A DNA stretch of 64,000 nt from Paracoccus hibiscisoli (GTDB taxonomy: Bacteria > Pseudomonadota > Alphaproteobacteria > Rhodobacterales > Rhodobacteraceae). The DNA lies in the NCBI RefSeq assembly GCF_005048265.1, contig NZ_SUNH01000013.1, forward strand, positions 1-64,000, written 5' to 3'. Shown here piece by piece: positions 36,701 through 45,603 of the stretch. The position numbers and the translations under genes were made by a program. The first letter of the stretch is position 1; the number at the start of each line of letters is the position of its first letter. A model generated the notes under the pieces. It searched no databases and was not told the origin of the DNA. It worked only from the letters and a program-made list of their open reading frames with translations.

Positions 36701-37213
36701 GGATATCTGATGTATCCCAAGGTCTTCACCGACTACATGCAGCGCCATGAGACCTATGGCCCGGTGCGCACCCTGCCCACGCGCACCTTCTTCTACGGCA
36801 TGGAGCCGGGCGATGAGATCAGCGTCGAGATCGACCCCGGCAAGACCCTTGAGGTGCGCCTGCTGACCCTGGGAGAGACCGACGACAAGGGCGAGATGAA
36901 GGTCTTCTTCGAGCTGAACGGCCAGCCGCGTCAGGTCCGCATCCCGAACCGCAAGGCGACCGGCGCCCAGGCCGCCCGCCCCAAGGCCGATGCCGCCAAT
37001 CCCGGCCATGTGGGCGCGCCCATGCCGGGCGTCGTGGCCTCGGTCGCGGTGACGGCGGGGGCGCGGGTGGCGCAGGGCGACATGCTGCTGACCATCGAGG
37101 CGATGAAGATGGAGACCGGCCTGCATGCCGATCGCGACGGCACCATCAAGGCGCTCCATGTCAGCCCCGGCCAGCAGATCGACGCCAAGGACCTCCTGGT
37201 CGAGATCGAGTGA
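33779..37213 (+). CDS. pyc: Pyruvate carboxylase
   Basis: Biotin-dependent carboxylation of pyruvate to oxaloacetate, refilling the TCA cycle. The 1144-residue single chain has a biotin carboxylase domain (residues 1 to about 450; ATP-grasp loop SWGGGGRGMRP), a carboxyltransferase domain (from about 535; DTTMRDGHQSLLATRMR, metal-site HFHTHDTSG) and a C-terminal biotinyl domain with EAMKMETG, the biotinylated Lys at 1110. ATG 33779 follows AAGGGAG. BirA (4885) would modify it. It is divergent from uvrA. Confidence 0.97.
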   Translation: MFKKILIANRGEIAIRVMRAANELGKKTVAVYAEEDKLGLHRFKADEAYRIGEGLGPVAAYLSIPEIIRVAKLSGADAIHPGYGLLSENPDFVDACFEAGITFIGPRADTMRALGDKASARRVAIEAGVPVIPATEVLGEDFDAIKREAAEVGYPLMLKASWGGGGRGMRPINSEAELVEKVREGRREAEAAFGNGEGYLEKMILRARHVEVQLLGDTHGGLYHLYERDCTVQRRNQKVVERAPAPYLTEEQRAEVCGLALKIGQAVGYQNAGTVEFLMDMDNQQFYFIEVNPRVQVEHTVTEEVTGIDIVQSQIRIAEGETLASATGHETQADITLSGHALQCRVTTEDPQNNFIPDYGRITAYRSATGMGIRLDGGTAYSGGVITRYYDSLLVKVTAWAQTPDQAIRRMDRALREFRVRGVSTNIDFVINLLKHPTFLDDTYTTKFIDTTDDLFDFKKRQDRATRILTYLADISVNGHPETAGRALPPAQARAPLPPAPKAAPAPGTRQMLEEQGAQAVADWMAAQKQLLITDTTMRDGHQSLLATRMRSIDMIRVAPSYAANLPQLFSVECWGGATFDVAYRFLQECPWQRLRDIRAQMPNLMTQMLLRASNGVGYTNYPDNVVQFFVKQAAETGVDVFRVFDSLNWVENMRVAMDAVIDSGKICEGTVCYTGNMLDPDRSKYDLQYYVKTAQALKAAGAHVLGLKDMAGLLKPPAARILIKALKEEVGLPIHFHTHDTSGMGGATILAAADAGVDAVDCAMDALSGNTSQPTLGSVVEALAHTDRDTGLDVGAVRAISNYWERVRESYAAFESGLQSPASEVYLHEMPGGQFTNLKGQARSMGLEDRWHEVAQAYADVNRMFGDIVKVTPSSKVVGDMALMMVAQNLTPEDVLDPAKDVSFPDSVVDMMRGNLGQPPGGWPQAIQAKVLKGEAPITDRPGAHLDPVDLEAERAKLSEILDGRPVDDEDLAGYLMYPKVFTDYMQRHETYGPVRTLPTRTFFYGMEPGDEISVEIDPGKTLEVRLLTLGETDDKGEMKVFFELNGQPRQVRIPNRKATGAQAARPKADAANPGHVGAPMPGVVASVAVTAGARVAQGDMLLTIEAMKMETGLHADRDGTIKALHVSPGQQIDAKDLLVEIE

Positions 37214-37216
37214 CAA

Positions 37217-37250
37217 CACGGGGCCCGGGGCACACCGCCCCGGCCCCGTG
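37217..37250 (+). terminator. GC-rich hairpin after pyc
   Basis: CACGGGGCCCGGGGC and GCCCCGGCCCCGTG form a long stem with one bulged base and loop ACACC just past the pyc stop. A second structure, the perfect palindrome CTGCCGCCCGGGCGGCAG, lies at 37274-37291, and a small hairpin GCCGAC/GTCGGC at 37295-37311. These lie between convergent genes; no T-run is seen. Confidence 0.5.
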
Positions 37251-37337
37251 CCACCGCGCCGCGTCAGCGGCGCCTGCCGCCCGGGCGGCAGCACGCCGAC
37301 CATCGGTCGGCAACCCCGCCCCAGGGCCCTTGCGCCC

Positions 37338-37737
37338 TCAGCCCGGACAGCGCTGATAAAGCCGCGCGCCCCCCGCATCGGTCACCCGCAGCGACCCGCC
37401 CCCATCACGGCAGTCACGGCGCGGCTGTCGGTCATCCCCTCGCTGGAACAGCTCAGCGTCAGCGATCCGTCCGCCCCCACCGCGCCGCGCGTGCAGCGCG
37501 CCTCGTAGAACCGCCAGCTCCGCCCCGCCAGCACCAGCCGCGTCTCCGAGGCCGGATCCCCGCAGGCCCCAAGGCGCAGATCATAGGTCCCGTCGACCAG
37601 CGGCGCGCCGCCCTGCGCGGAAGGCGGCAGGGAGACGCCGCCGGTTTCTGTCCTGCAGGCCGCAATGGCCAGCACCGCCAGCAGGGCGGCGGGCGGGATG
37701 GGCCCTGGACGCTTTCCTTCGCAGGGTTGCGCGGGCC
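37338..37737 (-). CDS. Small lipoprotein-like gene with probable frameshift
   Basis: The frame encodes a signal-like PGPIPPAALLAVLAIAAC (lipobox IAAC) and a short domain (DGTYDLRLGACGD, GRSWRFYEARC). It ends early at 37382 after MGAGRCG. Adding one G to the five-base G run (37399-37403 on this strand) would continue the frame through SLRVTDAGGARLYQRCPG to a stop at 37338, which looks like the natural C terminus. No ATG, GTG or TTG lies in frame just before the signal segment, so the start is unresolved. The family is not recognised. Confidence 0.45.
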
Positions 37738-39762
37738 TCAGGCCAGCCCGCGCCCCTTCAGCAGGGCATCGACGCCCGGCATGCGGCCCCGGAACGCTAT
37801 CCACAGCTGATCCGCCGGTGCGGATCCGCCCTTGGACAGGATCGTCTCCTCCAGGCGCCGCGCGGTGGCGGGGTCGAAGATGTCGCCCGTCTCGGCAAAG
37901 GCCGCGAAAGCGTCGGCATCCATCACCTCGGACCACATGTAGCTGTAATAGCCCGCCGCATAGCTGTCGCCCGCAAAGACATGCGCGAAATGCGGCGTCG
38001 CATGGCGCATGGGGATGGCGTCGGGCGCCTCCAGCCCGTCCAGCACCTCGGCCTGCCGCACCATCGGGTCGGTGGCCGGCGCGCCCTCGTGGAAGGCCAG
38101 ATCGACCAGCGCGCTCTCCAGATATTCCACGGTCGAGAATCCCGCCCCCGCCTTGCCCGCGGCCAGCATCCGGTCGCGCAGATCGGCGGGCAGCACCGCG
38201 CCCGTTTCATGGTGGCGCGCATGGGCATCCAGCACGGCGGGCTGTTCCAGCCAGTGTTCATAAAGCTGGCTGGGCAGTTCCACGAAATCCTGCGCCACCG
38301 AGGTCCCCGAGATCGAGGGCCAGGTCACGTCCGACAGGATGTGATGCGTCGCATGGCCGAATTCGTGAAACAGCGTGCGCGCATCGTCCCGGGACAGAAA
38401 GGCCGGGTCGCCCGGCTGGTCCGGCGGGGTAAAGTTGCAGACATTCACCACGATAGGGCGCTGGCCGTCGCCGATCTTGTGCTGCACCTGCAGGGACGAA
38501 CACCACGCCCCCGAGCGTTTTGACGGCCGCGCAAAGTAGTCGCCCACGAAAATGGCCATCAGCGCGCCGTCGCGGGTGATCCGCCAGGCGCGCACGTCCG
38601 GCGCCCAGAGCGGCGCCTCCAGCGGCTGGAACTCCAGCCCGAACAGGCGGTGCGCCAAGTCAAAGACCGCGCCCAGCATCGCGTCCAGCGTCAGATAGGG
38701 GGCCACGTCATCGGCGTCGAAATCATGCGCGCGGGCGCGGTGGCGTTCCGCATAGAGGCGCCAGTCCCAGGCCTCCAGCGGGCCGTTCACGCCGTCTTCG
38801 TGCAGCATCGCGGTCAGCCGCTCCTGATCGGACAGGGCGCGGGCGCGGGCGGCGGTCCAGACCTGGGACAGCAGGTCGCGCACCCGGTCGGGGGTCGCGG
38901 CCATCTGCGTCTCCAGCTTGTAGCTGGCGAAATCGGCGTAACCCAGCAGCTGCGCGCGCTCATGGCGCAGGGCCAGGATTTCGGCGACCAGCGGCAGGTT
39001 GTCTGTCGCCTGACCGCCCGCGCCCGACCCCGACCCGCGCGCCGTCCAGGCACGGAACGCCGTCTCGCGCAGGGCGCGGTCCTGGGCATGCTCCAGGAAG
39101 GGCACGATCAGCGACCGGTTCAGCGTCACCACCTGCCCCGCCAGGCCGCGTTCGCGCGCCGCCGCCCGCATCGCGCGGACCAGCCAGTCGGGCAGCCCCG
39201 CCAGCGCGTCATCAGCCACCGGCAGCACATAGTCGCGCTCATCCGTCAGCACGTTCTGGGTGAATTGGGTGGTCAGCACCGCCAGCCGCGCGCGAATTTC
39301 GGCCATTCGCGCGCGTCCCGCCGCATCCAGCCCGGCCCCGGCCCGCGTCAGGTCGCGCAGCGCCAGTTCGGTGATACGCCGATCCTCGGGCGGCAGGGCA
39401 TCCGCCGCCGCGGCCACCGCACGCACGCGGGCATAGAGACGCGGGTCCATGCTGATCCGGCTGCCATATTCGGCCAGACGGGGCGCGAAATCGCGCTGCA
39501 GCGCCTGGCGGGCGTCGTTCGAATCGACCCCGGCCAGGGTGTAGAACACCGACAGGACGCGGTTCAGATCCTCATCCGCGACCTCCATCGCCGCAATCGT
39601 GTTGGCGAAATCGGGGGCGTCGGGGTTGGCGGCGATCGCCTCATGCGCGGCCTCGGCGGCGGCCAGCGCGCGGTCGAAGGCGGGCGCGAAATCGGTATCG
39701 CGGATCAGGTCGAAACGCGGCAGCCCCTCGGGGCCGGTCCAGCGGGTCAGTTGCGGGTTCAT
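37738..39762 (-). CDS. M3-family oligopeptidase (Dcp/OpdA type)
   Basis: Zinc metallopeptidase that degrades oligopeptides in the cytoplasm. The 674-residue protein has the M3 signature FHEFGHATHHILS with zinc-binding HExxH and a downstream Glu in the FVELPSQLYEHW segment, and the C-terminal AGYYSYMWSEVMDADAF motif. No signal peptide. It stands between the small lipoprotein gene and moeB on the same strand, 25 bases from the latter. Whether it is dipeptidyl carboxypeptidase or oligopeptidase A cannot be settled here. Confidence 0.9.
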   Translation of the reverse strand: MNPQLTRWTGPEGLPRFDLIRDTDFAPAFDRALAAAEAAHEAIAANPDAPDFANTIAAMEVADEDLNRVLSVFYTLAGVDSNDARQALQRDFAPRLAEYGSRISMDPRLYARVRAVAAAADALPPEDRRITELALRDLTRAGAGLDAAGRARMAEIRARLAVLTTQFTQNVLTDERDYVLPVADDALAGLPDWLVRAMRAAARERGLAGQVVTLNRSLIVPFLEHAQDRALRETAFRAWTARGSGSGAGGQATDNLPLVAEILALRHERAQLLGYADFASYKLETQMAATPDRVRDLLSQVWTAARARALSDQERLTAMLHEDGVNGPLEAWDWRLYAERHRARAHDFDADDVAPYLTLDAMLGAVFDLAHRLFGLEFQPLEAPLWAPDVRAWRITRDGALMAIFVGDYFARPSKRSGAWCSSLQVQHKIGDGQRPIVVNVCNFTPPDQPGDPAFLSRDDARTLFHEFGHATHHILSDVTWPSISGTSVAQDFVELPSQLYEHWLEQPAVLDAHARHHETGAVLPADLRDRMLAAGKAGAGFSTVEYLESALVDLAFHEGAPATDPMVRQAEVLDGLEAPDAIPMRHATPHFAHVFAGDSYAAGYYSYMWSEVMDADAFAAFAETGDIFDPATARRLEETILSKGGSAPADQLWIAFRGRMPGVDALLKGRGLA

Positions 39763-39787
39763 GGTGCCTCCTGTCGTCAGGGGCAGC

Positions 39788-40840
39788 CTAGGGTTGCGCG
39801 GGCGCGGGTTCCAGCGCCGATTGCGTCCCGCAGACCGCGCAGGCCGGGTCCTGGGCCGTCGTGATCATCCGGCTTTCGCCATAAAGCCCGTCAAAGATCA
39901 TCATCCGCCCGCGCAGGCCCTGCCCCGCGCCGGTCAGATGCTTGATCGCCTCCAGCGCCATGATGCTGCCGATGATGCCGGGCAGCGCACCGACCACGCC
40001 CGCCTCGGCGCAGGGGGCGTCGCGTTCGGGGGCCTGGGGGAACAGGCAGGCCATGCAGGGGCCGCCCCGCGCCGGGTCGAACAGGCTGACCTGCCCGTCC
40101 CATTGCCCGATTGCGCCCCAGATCAGCGGCACCCCCGCCGCCACGCAGGCGCGGTTGATCGCGGCGCGGGCCCCAAAGCTGTCGGTGCCGTCGATGACCA
40201 GGTCATGCGCCGCGATCAGGTCGGTGTCGCGTTCGGTGATGCGCCGCGTCAGGGGGGTGACGTCCAGATGCGGGTTCAGGCGCAGCATCGCCTCGGCCGC
40301 GGCATAGGCCTTGGGCTCGCCGCGCAGGTCGTTGCGAAAGATCACCTGGCGCTGCAGGTTCGACAGGCTGACGGTGTCGTCATCAGCCAGCGTCATCCGG
40401 CCCACGCCCGCAGCGGCCAGATAGAGGCAGACCGGCGCGCCCAGGCCCCCCGCCCCCACGATCAGCACCCGCGCGTCCCGCAGGCGCATCTGCCCCGCGC
40501 CGCCGATCTGGTGCAGGACCAGGTGGCGGGCGTAACGCTCTAGCTCGTCGGGGGACAGGCCCGCATCGGGGGACACAGGCGCGGGCGCGGGGGTCGCGCG
40601 GGCGCGCAGGCGGCGCAGCAGGCGGCGATAGCCGATGACCAGCGCCACCACCGCGCCCAGGACCAGCCAGCCCGCCGCATTGCCGCCGACCGTCGCGGCC
40701 GCCCCGCTGCCGGGCGCCAGCAGCTGCAGCGACAGCATGCCCAGCCACAGCAGCGCCACCACCGACAGGGTGATCCGCCGCGGCAGGTCCAGCACCCGGC
40801 CCAGGATCAGCACCATGACGATCAGGAAGACGCCGGTCAT
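39788..40840 (-). CDS. moeB: Membrane-anchored MoeB/ThiF/HesA-family adenylyltransferase
   Basis: E1-like enzyme that adenylates the C terminus of a sulfur-carrier protein (MoaD or ThiS). The 350-residue protein has an E1 domain with nucleotide loop [44 protein letters not shown], and zinc-binding pairs CMAC and CAVC. Unusually, the first 90 or so residues form about three hydrophobic segments, which would tether it to the inner membrane. ATG 40840 overlaps the dut stop as ATGA. No rhodanese domain is present. Confidence 0.85.
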   Translation of the reverse strand: MTGVFLIVMVLILGRVLDLPRRITLSVVALLWLGMLSLQLLAPGSGAAATVGGNAAGWLVLGAVVALVIGYRRLLRRLRARATPAPAPVSPDAGLSPDELERYARHLVLHQIGGAGQMRLRDARVLIVGAGGLGAPVCLYLAAAGVGRMTLADDDTVSLSNLQRQVIFRNDLRGEPKAYAAAEAMLRLNPHLDVTPLTRRITERDTDLIAAHDLVIDGTDSFGARAAINRACVAAGVPLIWGAIGQWDGQVSLFDPARGGPCMACLFPQAPERDAPCAEAGVVGALPGIIGSIMALEAIKHLTGAGQGLRGRMMIFDGLYGESRMITTAQDPACAVCGTQSALEPAPAQP

Positions 40841-41325
40841 GCCGCCCCCCCGGTCGAGCCAAAGCCCCCCTGCCCGCGCGCCGTGTCCTCCAGCGCGTCG
40901 ACCAGGTGGAACCGGGCCTGGGGCGCGGGGGCCAGGACCATCTGCGCGATGCGGTCGCCGTGGCGGATGGTGACGGGCGCATCGCCCAGATTCAGCAGGA
41001 TCACGCCCAGGGGCCCGCGATAATCGCTGTCGATGGTGCCGGGGCTGTTGGGAATGGTCAGACCGTGGCGCAGGGCCAGGCCCGAACGCGGGCGGATCTG
41101 CGCCTCCCACCCGTCGGGGATGGCCAGCGCCAGGCCGGTGGGGATCAGCGCCCGGGCCAGCGGCGCCAGGGTCACGCCCTGCGCGCGGTCGGGTGCGGCC
41201 AGGTTCGCGCAGAGATCCGCCCCCGCCGCCGCCGCGGTCTGATAGGCGGGCAGCGGGATGGCCGGGTCGGCATCGGGCAGGCGCATGACGCGCAGGGTGG
41301 GGGGCAGGGTCGGGACATGGGTCAT
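40837..41325 (-). CDS. dut: dUTP diphosphatase
   Basis: Hydrolyses dUTP to dUMP, keeping uracil out of DNA and feeding dTMP synthesis. The 162-residue trimeric-type enzyme shows motif [29 protein letters not shown] with the catalytic Asp, the RIAQMV segment and the C-terminal P-loop-like GGFGSTG. ATG 41325 has AAGGA six bases upstream. Confidence 0.95.
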   Translation of the reverse strand: MTHVPTLPPTLRVMRLPDADPAIPLPAYQTAAAAGADLCANLAAPDRAQGVTLAPLARALIPTGLALAIPDGWEAQIRPRSGLALRHGLTIPNSPGTIDSDYRGPLGVILLNLGDAPVTIRHGDRIAQMVLAPAPQARFHLVDALEDTARGQGGFGSTGGAA

Positions 41326-41401
41326 GGCGCATCCTTGCAACGCAAAGGGCCGCGCGGCAATGCCCGCGCGGCCCCTGGATCTGTCGTCTGTGTCGCAGGC
41401 C

Positions 41402-41941
41402 CTATTTGGGCGCGATCATCATGACCATCTGACGGCCTTCCAGCTTGGGCATGGTCTCGACCTTGCCGGCCTCGCCCACGTCGTCGCGGACGCGGTGCAG
41501 CAGTTCCAGGCCCAGATCCTGGTGGGCCATCTCGCGGCCGCGGAAGCGCAGGGTCACCTTGACCTTGTCGCCGCCTTCCAGGAACTTCAGCACGCTGCGC
41601 ATCTTGACGTCGTAATCATGGGTATCGGTTCCCGGACGGAACTTGATCTCCTTGATCTCGATGACCTTCTGCTTCTTGCGGGCCTCGGCCTCGCGTTTCT
41701 GCATCTCGTATTTGTACTTGCCAAGGTCCATGACCTTGCAGACCGGGGGGGCCGCGTTCGGCGAAATCTCGACCAGGTCCAGCCCCGCGTCCTGTGCCAT
41801 CTGCATGCCGACCGAAGGCGGGACGACGCCGATGTTTTCCCCTTCGGGACCGATCAGGCGGATTTCGGACACGCGGATGCGTTCGTTGGTGCGGGGACCG
41901 GTGTCACGTTGGGGCGGTGCGTTATGCGGGCGGCGGGCTAT
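41402..41941 (-). CDS. infC: Translation initiation factor IF-3, AUA start
   Basis: Binds the 30S subunit and proofreads start-codon choice. The protein has the IF3 N-domain ([40 protein letters not shown]) and C-domain ([18 protein letters not shown], ending MVMMIAPK). No ATG or GTG lies at the expected start; an AGGAG Shine-Dalgarno is followed after seven bases by ATA at 41939-41941 and then the family-typical [12 protein letters not shown]. An AUA start gives 179 residues. infC is known to use rare start codons such as AUU for autoregulation. The in-frame ATG at 41992 lacks a ribosome site and adds non-homologous residues. Confidence 0.9.
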   Translation of the reverse strand: MARRPHNAPPQRDTGPRTNERIRVSEIRLIGPEGENIGVVPPSVGMQMAQDAGLDLVEISPNAAPPVCKVMDLGKYKYEMQKREAEARKKQKVIEIKEIKFRPGTDTHDYDVKMRSVLKFLEGGDKVKVTLRFRGREMAHQDLGLELLHRVRDDVGEAGKVETMPKLEGRQMVMMIAPK

Positions 41942-42145
41942 GGCGGTGCTCCTTTTATAGCCAAGGCGGAAGTGACAGGAAAATAAGGGCAACCGCGCCG
42001 TGATTCAACCGGAATTGATCGCTGCGGGGGCCAAATCGTGCCCCCGGAGGCCCTGATCGCCGCGTGGCGGGGGCAGGCGCGGCTTTTCTGGCCCGGGGGG
42101 CTGTGGCATAGAGGGTCCGAATGTCGTTTGGGTCGAGGGTACGTG

Positions 42146-42844
42146 ATGTCGAAACTGTTGCCGGTCATGGTGATTCTGGTGCTGATCGCGGGGGGCGTGC
42201 TGTTCTGGCAGAACCGCACCCAGACCTCCGAGGCGCCTGATCCGGTCGTGGCCGAGGCCCCCGCCAGCCCCGCGGGCGACGCCGCGCGCCTGGCCGATGA
42301 CGCGGCCGAGGCCGCCGAGACCGCGGCCGAGACCGCCGATGACGCCACGGGCGATCCGGCCACCGACAGCACCGACGCCGCCAATGCCGCGGCGGATGCC
42401 GCAGCCGATGCCGCGGCCATCGCCGCCGATGCCGCAGCCGAGGCCGCGGCCTCTGCCGCCGGTCCCGCCAGCGAGGCCGCCCAGGCCGCCGAGGCCGCAG
42501 CCCAGGCCGCCATCGACGCCGCCGACCGTGCGGCCGCCGCCGCGGCAGGTGCCACTTCGGGCGTCGCGGCCCTGGCCGATGCGGCCGCCGAAGAGGCCGC
42601 GACCGCCACGCAGGAGGCCGCCGAGGCCGCCGCCGACACCGCCGACGCGGCCTCGGTCGCGGCGCGCATCGAGGCGCTGCTGACGCCTGAGGGTTTTGAC
42701 CGCGCCGAGGTCGACCGCATCATCGACGGCGCCGCCATCAGCGACGCGCAAAAGGCCACGCTGAAGCAGCTGATCGCCCGCGCTGCCGACAACCCCCCGC
42801 TGTTGGCCGCCGCGCTGGAGCAGGTCCGCGCGGTCATGCGCTGA
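42146..42844 (+). CDS. Alanine-rich membrane-anchored protein
   Basis: A 232-residue protein with an N-terminal membrane anchor (LLPVMVILVLIAGGVLFW), then a stretch from about residue 40 to 175 made almost entirely of Ala with spaced Asp, Glu and Thr, in degenerate AADAA/AAEAA-type repeats expected to form long helices or a coiled coil. The last 55 residues form a more normal domain (EALLTPEGFDRAEVDRIIDG to the C terminus). ATG 42146 follows an in-frame GTG. It is translationally coupled to the next gene. Function unknown; a periplasmic spacer or scaffold is a guess. Confidence 0.7.
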   Translation: MSKLLPVMVILVLIAGGVLFWQNRTQTSEAPDPVVAEAPASPAGDAARLADDAAEAAETAAETADDATGDPATDSTDAANAAADAAADAAAIAADAAAEAAASAAGPASEAAQAAEAAAQAAIDAADRAAAAAAGATSGVAALADAAAEEAATATQEAAEAAADTADAASVAARIEALLTPEGFDRAEVDRIIDGAAISDAQKATLKQLIARAADNPPLLAAALEQVRAVMR

Positions 42845-43719
42845 TGCCGGTGCTGCCGATCCGGGACATGGCCCGGTTCCTGGCGGACAAGCCCGCCGTC
42901 CTGGACAAGGGCCCGCTGGCCATCATCCTGGTCGAGGACGCCGCCGCCGTGGCGCAAACCGTCCAGCACCATCTGGAGCGCGGGTTCCGCCATGTCCTGC
43001 TGCTGTCGGACCAGCCGCAGGACCTGTCCGAGGCGATGGCCGCCCGCGTGACCCATCTGCGCCACGACACCCGCCGCCCCGCCGCCCATGTCGATGCGGT
43101 CAACGCCATCATCGCGGCGGTCCCCGAAGGGACGTGGCTGTATTACTGCTTCAACGCGGAATTCCTGTTCCACCCCTTCTGCGAGACGCGCAGCGTCGGC
43201 GAGATGCTGGCCTTTCACACCGAGGAACGCCGCCCGGCGATGCTGACCTATGTGATCGACCTCTATGCGCCCGATCTGAGTGCCTGCCCGGATGCGGTCG
43301 ACCTGGAGAACGCGTTGTTCGACCGCACCGGCTATTACGCCCTGGGCCGCAAGGGGCCGGACGGGCAGCCACGCGAACGCCAGCTGGATTTTCACGGCGG
43401 GCTGCGCTGGCGCTATGAGGAATACCTGCCCGCCGACCGCCGCCGCATCGACCGCATCGCACTGTTCCGCGCCGCCAAGGGCCTGACCGTGACCGCCGAT
43501 CACCGCTTTTCGGTCGAGGAGTACAACACCTATTCCTGCCCCTGGCATCACAACCTGACGGCGGCCATCGCGTCCTTCCGGGTGGCCAAGGCGCTGGTGC
43601 GCAACCCCGGATCGCGCGACGAGATCAGCGACATGACCTGGCGCAACTCTCACCGCTTTGACTGGAGCGGGCAGCAGCTGATGGATCTGGGGCTGATGGA
43701 GCCCGGCCAGTGGTTCTAG
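42844..43719 (+). CDS. Glycosyltransferase family 2-like protein
   Basis: A 291-residue cytosolic protein whose ATG shares the A of the upstream TGA. It lacks a signal peptide and membrane helices. The pattern GPLAIILVEDAAAVAQTVQHHLERGFRHVLLLSD near the start resembles the nucleotide-sugar fold of GT2 enzymes, but the DxD motif is not clear. Conserved-looking blocks are WLYYCFNAEFLFHPFC, and SVEEYNTYSCPWHHNLTAAI near the C terminus. A related hypothetical family occurs in Rhodobacterales; the activity is unknown. Confidence 0.55.
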   Translation: MPVLPIRDMARFLADKPAVLDKGPLAIILVEDAAAVAQTVQHHLERGFRHVLLLSDQPQDLSEAMAARVTHLRHDTRRPAAHVDAVNAIIAAVPEGTWLYYCFNAEFLFHPFCETRSVGEMLAFHTEERRPAMLTYVIDLYAPDLSACPDAVDLENALFDRTGYYALGRKGPDGQPRERQLDFHGGLRWRYEEYLPADRRRIDRIALFRAAKGLTVTADHRFSVEEYNTYSCPWHHNLTAAIASFRVAKALVRNPGSRDEISDMTWRNSHRFDWSGQQLMDLGLMEPGQWF

Positions 43720-43827
43720 CCGCCTGCGGCTGGCCCTTGCGCGGGTCTTGCCCCGGATGATAGACCCTGCGGCAACCTGAAAAACCGACCGGCCCGCAGG
43801 GGCCGCACAGACAAAGGCATGATCCGC

Positions 43828-44337
43828 ATGGCGATGACCCAGACCAGCTTTGACCGCGACGACCTGCTTGCCTGCGCGCGCGGAGAGCTGTTCGGCCCCG
43901 GCAACGCCCAGCTGCCCGAGCCGCCGATGCTGATGATGGACCGCATCACCGAGGTGTCCGAGGACGGGGGCGACCATGGCAAGGGCCATATCGTCGCCGA
44001 ATTCGACATCACCCCCGACCTGTGGTTCTTTGGCTGCCATTTCCCCGGCAACCCGATCATGCCGGGCTGCCTGGGCCTGGACGGGCTGTGGCAGCTGACC
44101 GGCTTTAACCTGGGCTGGCGCGGCTGGCAGGGGCGCGGCTATGCCCTGGGCGTCGGTGAGGTCAAGCTGACCGGCATGGTCCGCCCGGACCGCAAGATGC
44201 TGCGCTATACCGTCGATTTCACCAAGGCCATCCAGACCCGCCGCCTGACCATGGGCGTGGCCGACGGCCGCGTCGAGGCCGATGGCGAGGTGATCTATCA
44301 GGTCCGTGACATGAAAGTGGCCCTGTCGGCCAGCTGA
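43828..44337 (+). CDS. fabA: 3-hydroxydecanoyl-[ACP] dehydratase/isomerase
   Basis: Dehydrates 3-hydroxydecanoyl-ACP and isomerises the trans-2 to the cis-3 double bond, starting unsaturated fatty acid synthesis. The 169-residue hot-dog-fold protein has catalytic His71 in [14 protein letters not shown] and Asp85 in [11 protein letters not shown] chose ATG 43828, 10 bases after AAAGG; ATGs at 43819 and 43834 are alternatives. It heads the fabA-fabB-fabI operon. Confidence 0.95.
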   Translation: MAMTQTSFDRDDLLACARGELFGPGNAQLPEPPMLMMDRITEVSEDGGDHGKGHIVAEFDITPDLWFFGCHFPGNPIMPGCLGLDGLWQLTGFNLGWRGWQGRGYALGVGEVKLTGMVRPDRKMLRYTVDFTKAIQTRRLTMGVADGRVEADGEVIYQVRDMKVALSAS

Positions 44338-44360
44338 CCCCCATCCAGAAGGAGGCCCCC

Positions 44361-45590
44361 ATGCGCCGCGTCGTCATCACCGGGCTTGGTATCGTATCCC
44401 CCATCGGCAACAATGCCGACGAAGTCACCGACAGCCTGCGCACGGGCCGGTCGGGCATCGTCGCAGCCCCCGACTATGCCGAGCACGGCTTTCGCAGCCG
44501 CGTCCACGGCATGCCCCAGATCGTGCTGGAAGATCACATCGACAAGCGCGACCTGCGCTTCATGGGGCCGGGTGCGGCCTATAACTTCATCGCCATGGAA
44601 CAGGCGATCAAGGATAGCGGGTTGGACGAGGGCGATGTGTCGAACCCGCGCACCGGCCTGATCATGGGATCGGGCGGGCCGTCCACGTCGAATTTCTTCC
44701 AGGCGCATCAGACGGTCATCGAAAAGGGCGCGCCCAAGCGCATGGGCCCCTTCATGGTGACGCGCTGCATGTCGTCGACCAATTCGGCCTGTCTGGCGAC
44801 GCCCTTCAAGATCAAGGGCGTGAACTATTCCATCACCTCGGCCTGCGCGACATCGGCGCATTGCATCGGCAACGGGGTCGAGCAGATCCAGATGGGCAAG
44901 CAGGACATCGTCTTCGCCGGCGGCGGCGAGGAGCTGGACTGGACGCTGTCGTGTCTGTTTGACGCGATGGGCGCGATGTCGTCGAAATACAACGACACGC
45001 CCGAGACCGCGTCCCGCCCCTATGACGCGACCCGCGACGGGTTTGTCATCGCAGGCGGCGGTGGCGTCGTCGTGCTGGAAGAGCTGTCCCACGCCCTGGC
45101 GCGCGGCGCCAAGATCTATGCCGAGGTCACGGGCTACGGCGCGACCAGCGATGGATACGACATGGTGGCCCCGTCCGGCGAGGGCGGAGAGCGCGCGATG
45201 CGCGTGGCCCTGGAGACGCTGCCCGAGGGCCGCAAGATCAGCTATATCAACGCGCATGGCACCTCGACCCCCGTGGGCGATCTGGGCGAGATCAAGGCGA
45301 TCCGCCGCATCTGGGGCGAGGGCTCGACCCCGCCGGTCAGCTCGACCAAGTCGCTGACGGGCCACTCTCTGGGCGCGACGGGCGTGCATGAGGCGATCTA
45401 CAGCCTGCTGATGTTGCAGAATGACTTCATCGCCGCCTCCGCGAACGTGACGACACTGGACCCCGAGATTCAACCGGGCGAGATTGCAACCAGCCGCGTG
45501 GACAACGCAGGGTTGGATTCGGTCCTGTCGAACAGCTTCGGCTTTGGCGGCACCAATGCGACGCTGGTGATGTCGCGCTATCACGAATAA
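44361..45590 (+). CDS. fabB: Beta-ketoacyl-ACP synthase I
   Basis: Condenses acyl-ACP with malonyl-ACP, including elongation of the cis-3-decenoyl product of FabA. The 409-residue thiolase-fold protein has the active Cys162 in [12 protein letters not shown], His in [11 protein letters not shown] and His in [11 protein letters not shown] good GGAGG lies upstream of ATG 44361. It follows fabA by 23 bases. Confidence 0.96.
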   Translation: MRRVVITGLGIVSPIGNNADEVTDSLRTGRSGIVAAPDYAEHGFRSRVHGMPQIVLEDHIDKRDLRFMGPGAAYNFIAMEQAIKDSGLDEGDVSNPRTGLIMGSGGPSTSNFFQAHQTVIEKGAPKRMGPFMVTRCMSSTNSACLATPFKIKGVNYSITSACATSAHCIGNGVEQIQMGKQDIVFAGGGEELDWTLSCLFDAMGAMSSKYNDTPETASRPYDATRDGFVIAGGGGVVVLEELSHALARGAKIYAEVTGYGATSDGYDMVAPSGEGGERAMRVALETLPEGRKISYINAHGTSTPVGDLGEIKAIRRIWGEGSTPPVSSTKSLTGHSLGATGVHEAIYSLLMLQNDFIAASANVTTLDPEIQPGEIATSRVDNAGLDSVLSNSFGFGGTNATLVMSRYHE

Positions 45591-45603
45591 GGGCCGGAAA
45601 CAC

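Noticed and set aside
33962..37378. 1138-residue minus-strand open frame opposite pyc
   Set aside because: Shadow of pyruvate carboxylase; composition biased and no start site context.
42297..42683. Short-period repeats that could suggest a CRISPR or satellite array
   Set aside because: The repeats are codon-level Ala repeats within one coding frame, without spacers of fixed length.
41938..44040. 700-residue minus-strand frame rich in Ala and Ser opposite 42146-43719
   Set aside because: It mirrors the alanine-rich repeat gene; the plus-strand frame has a membrane anchor and coupled downstream gene, the minus frame spans several unrelated genes.
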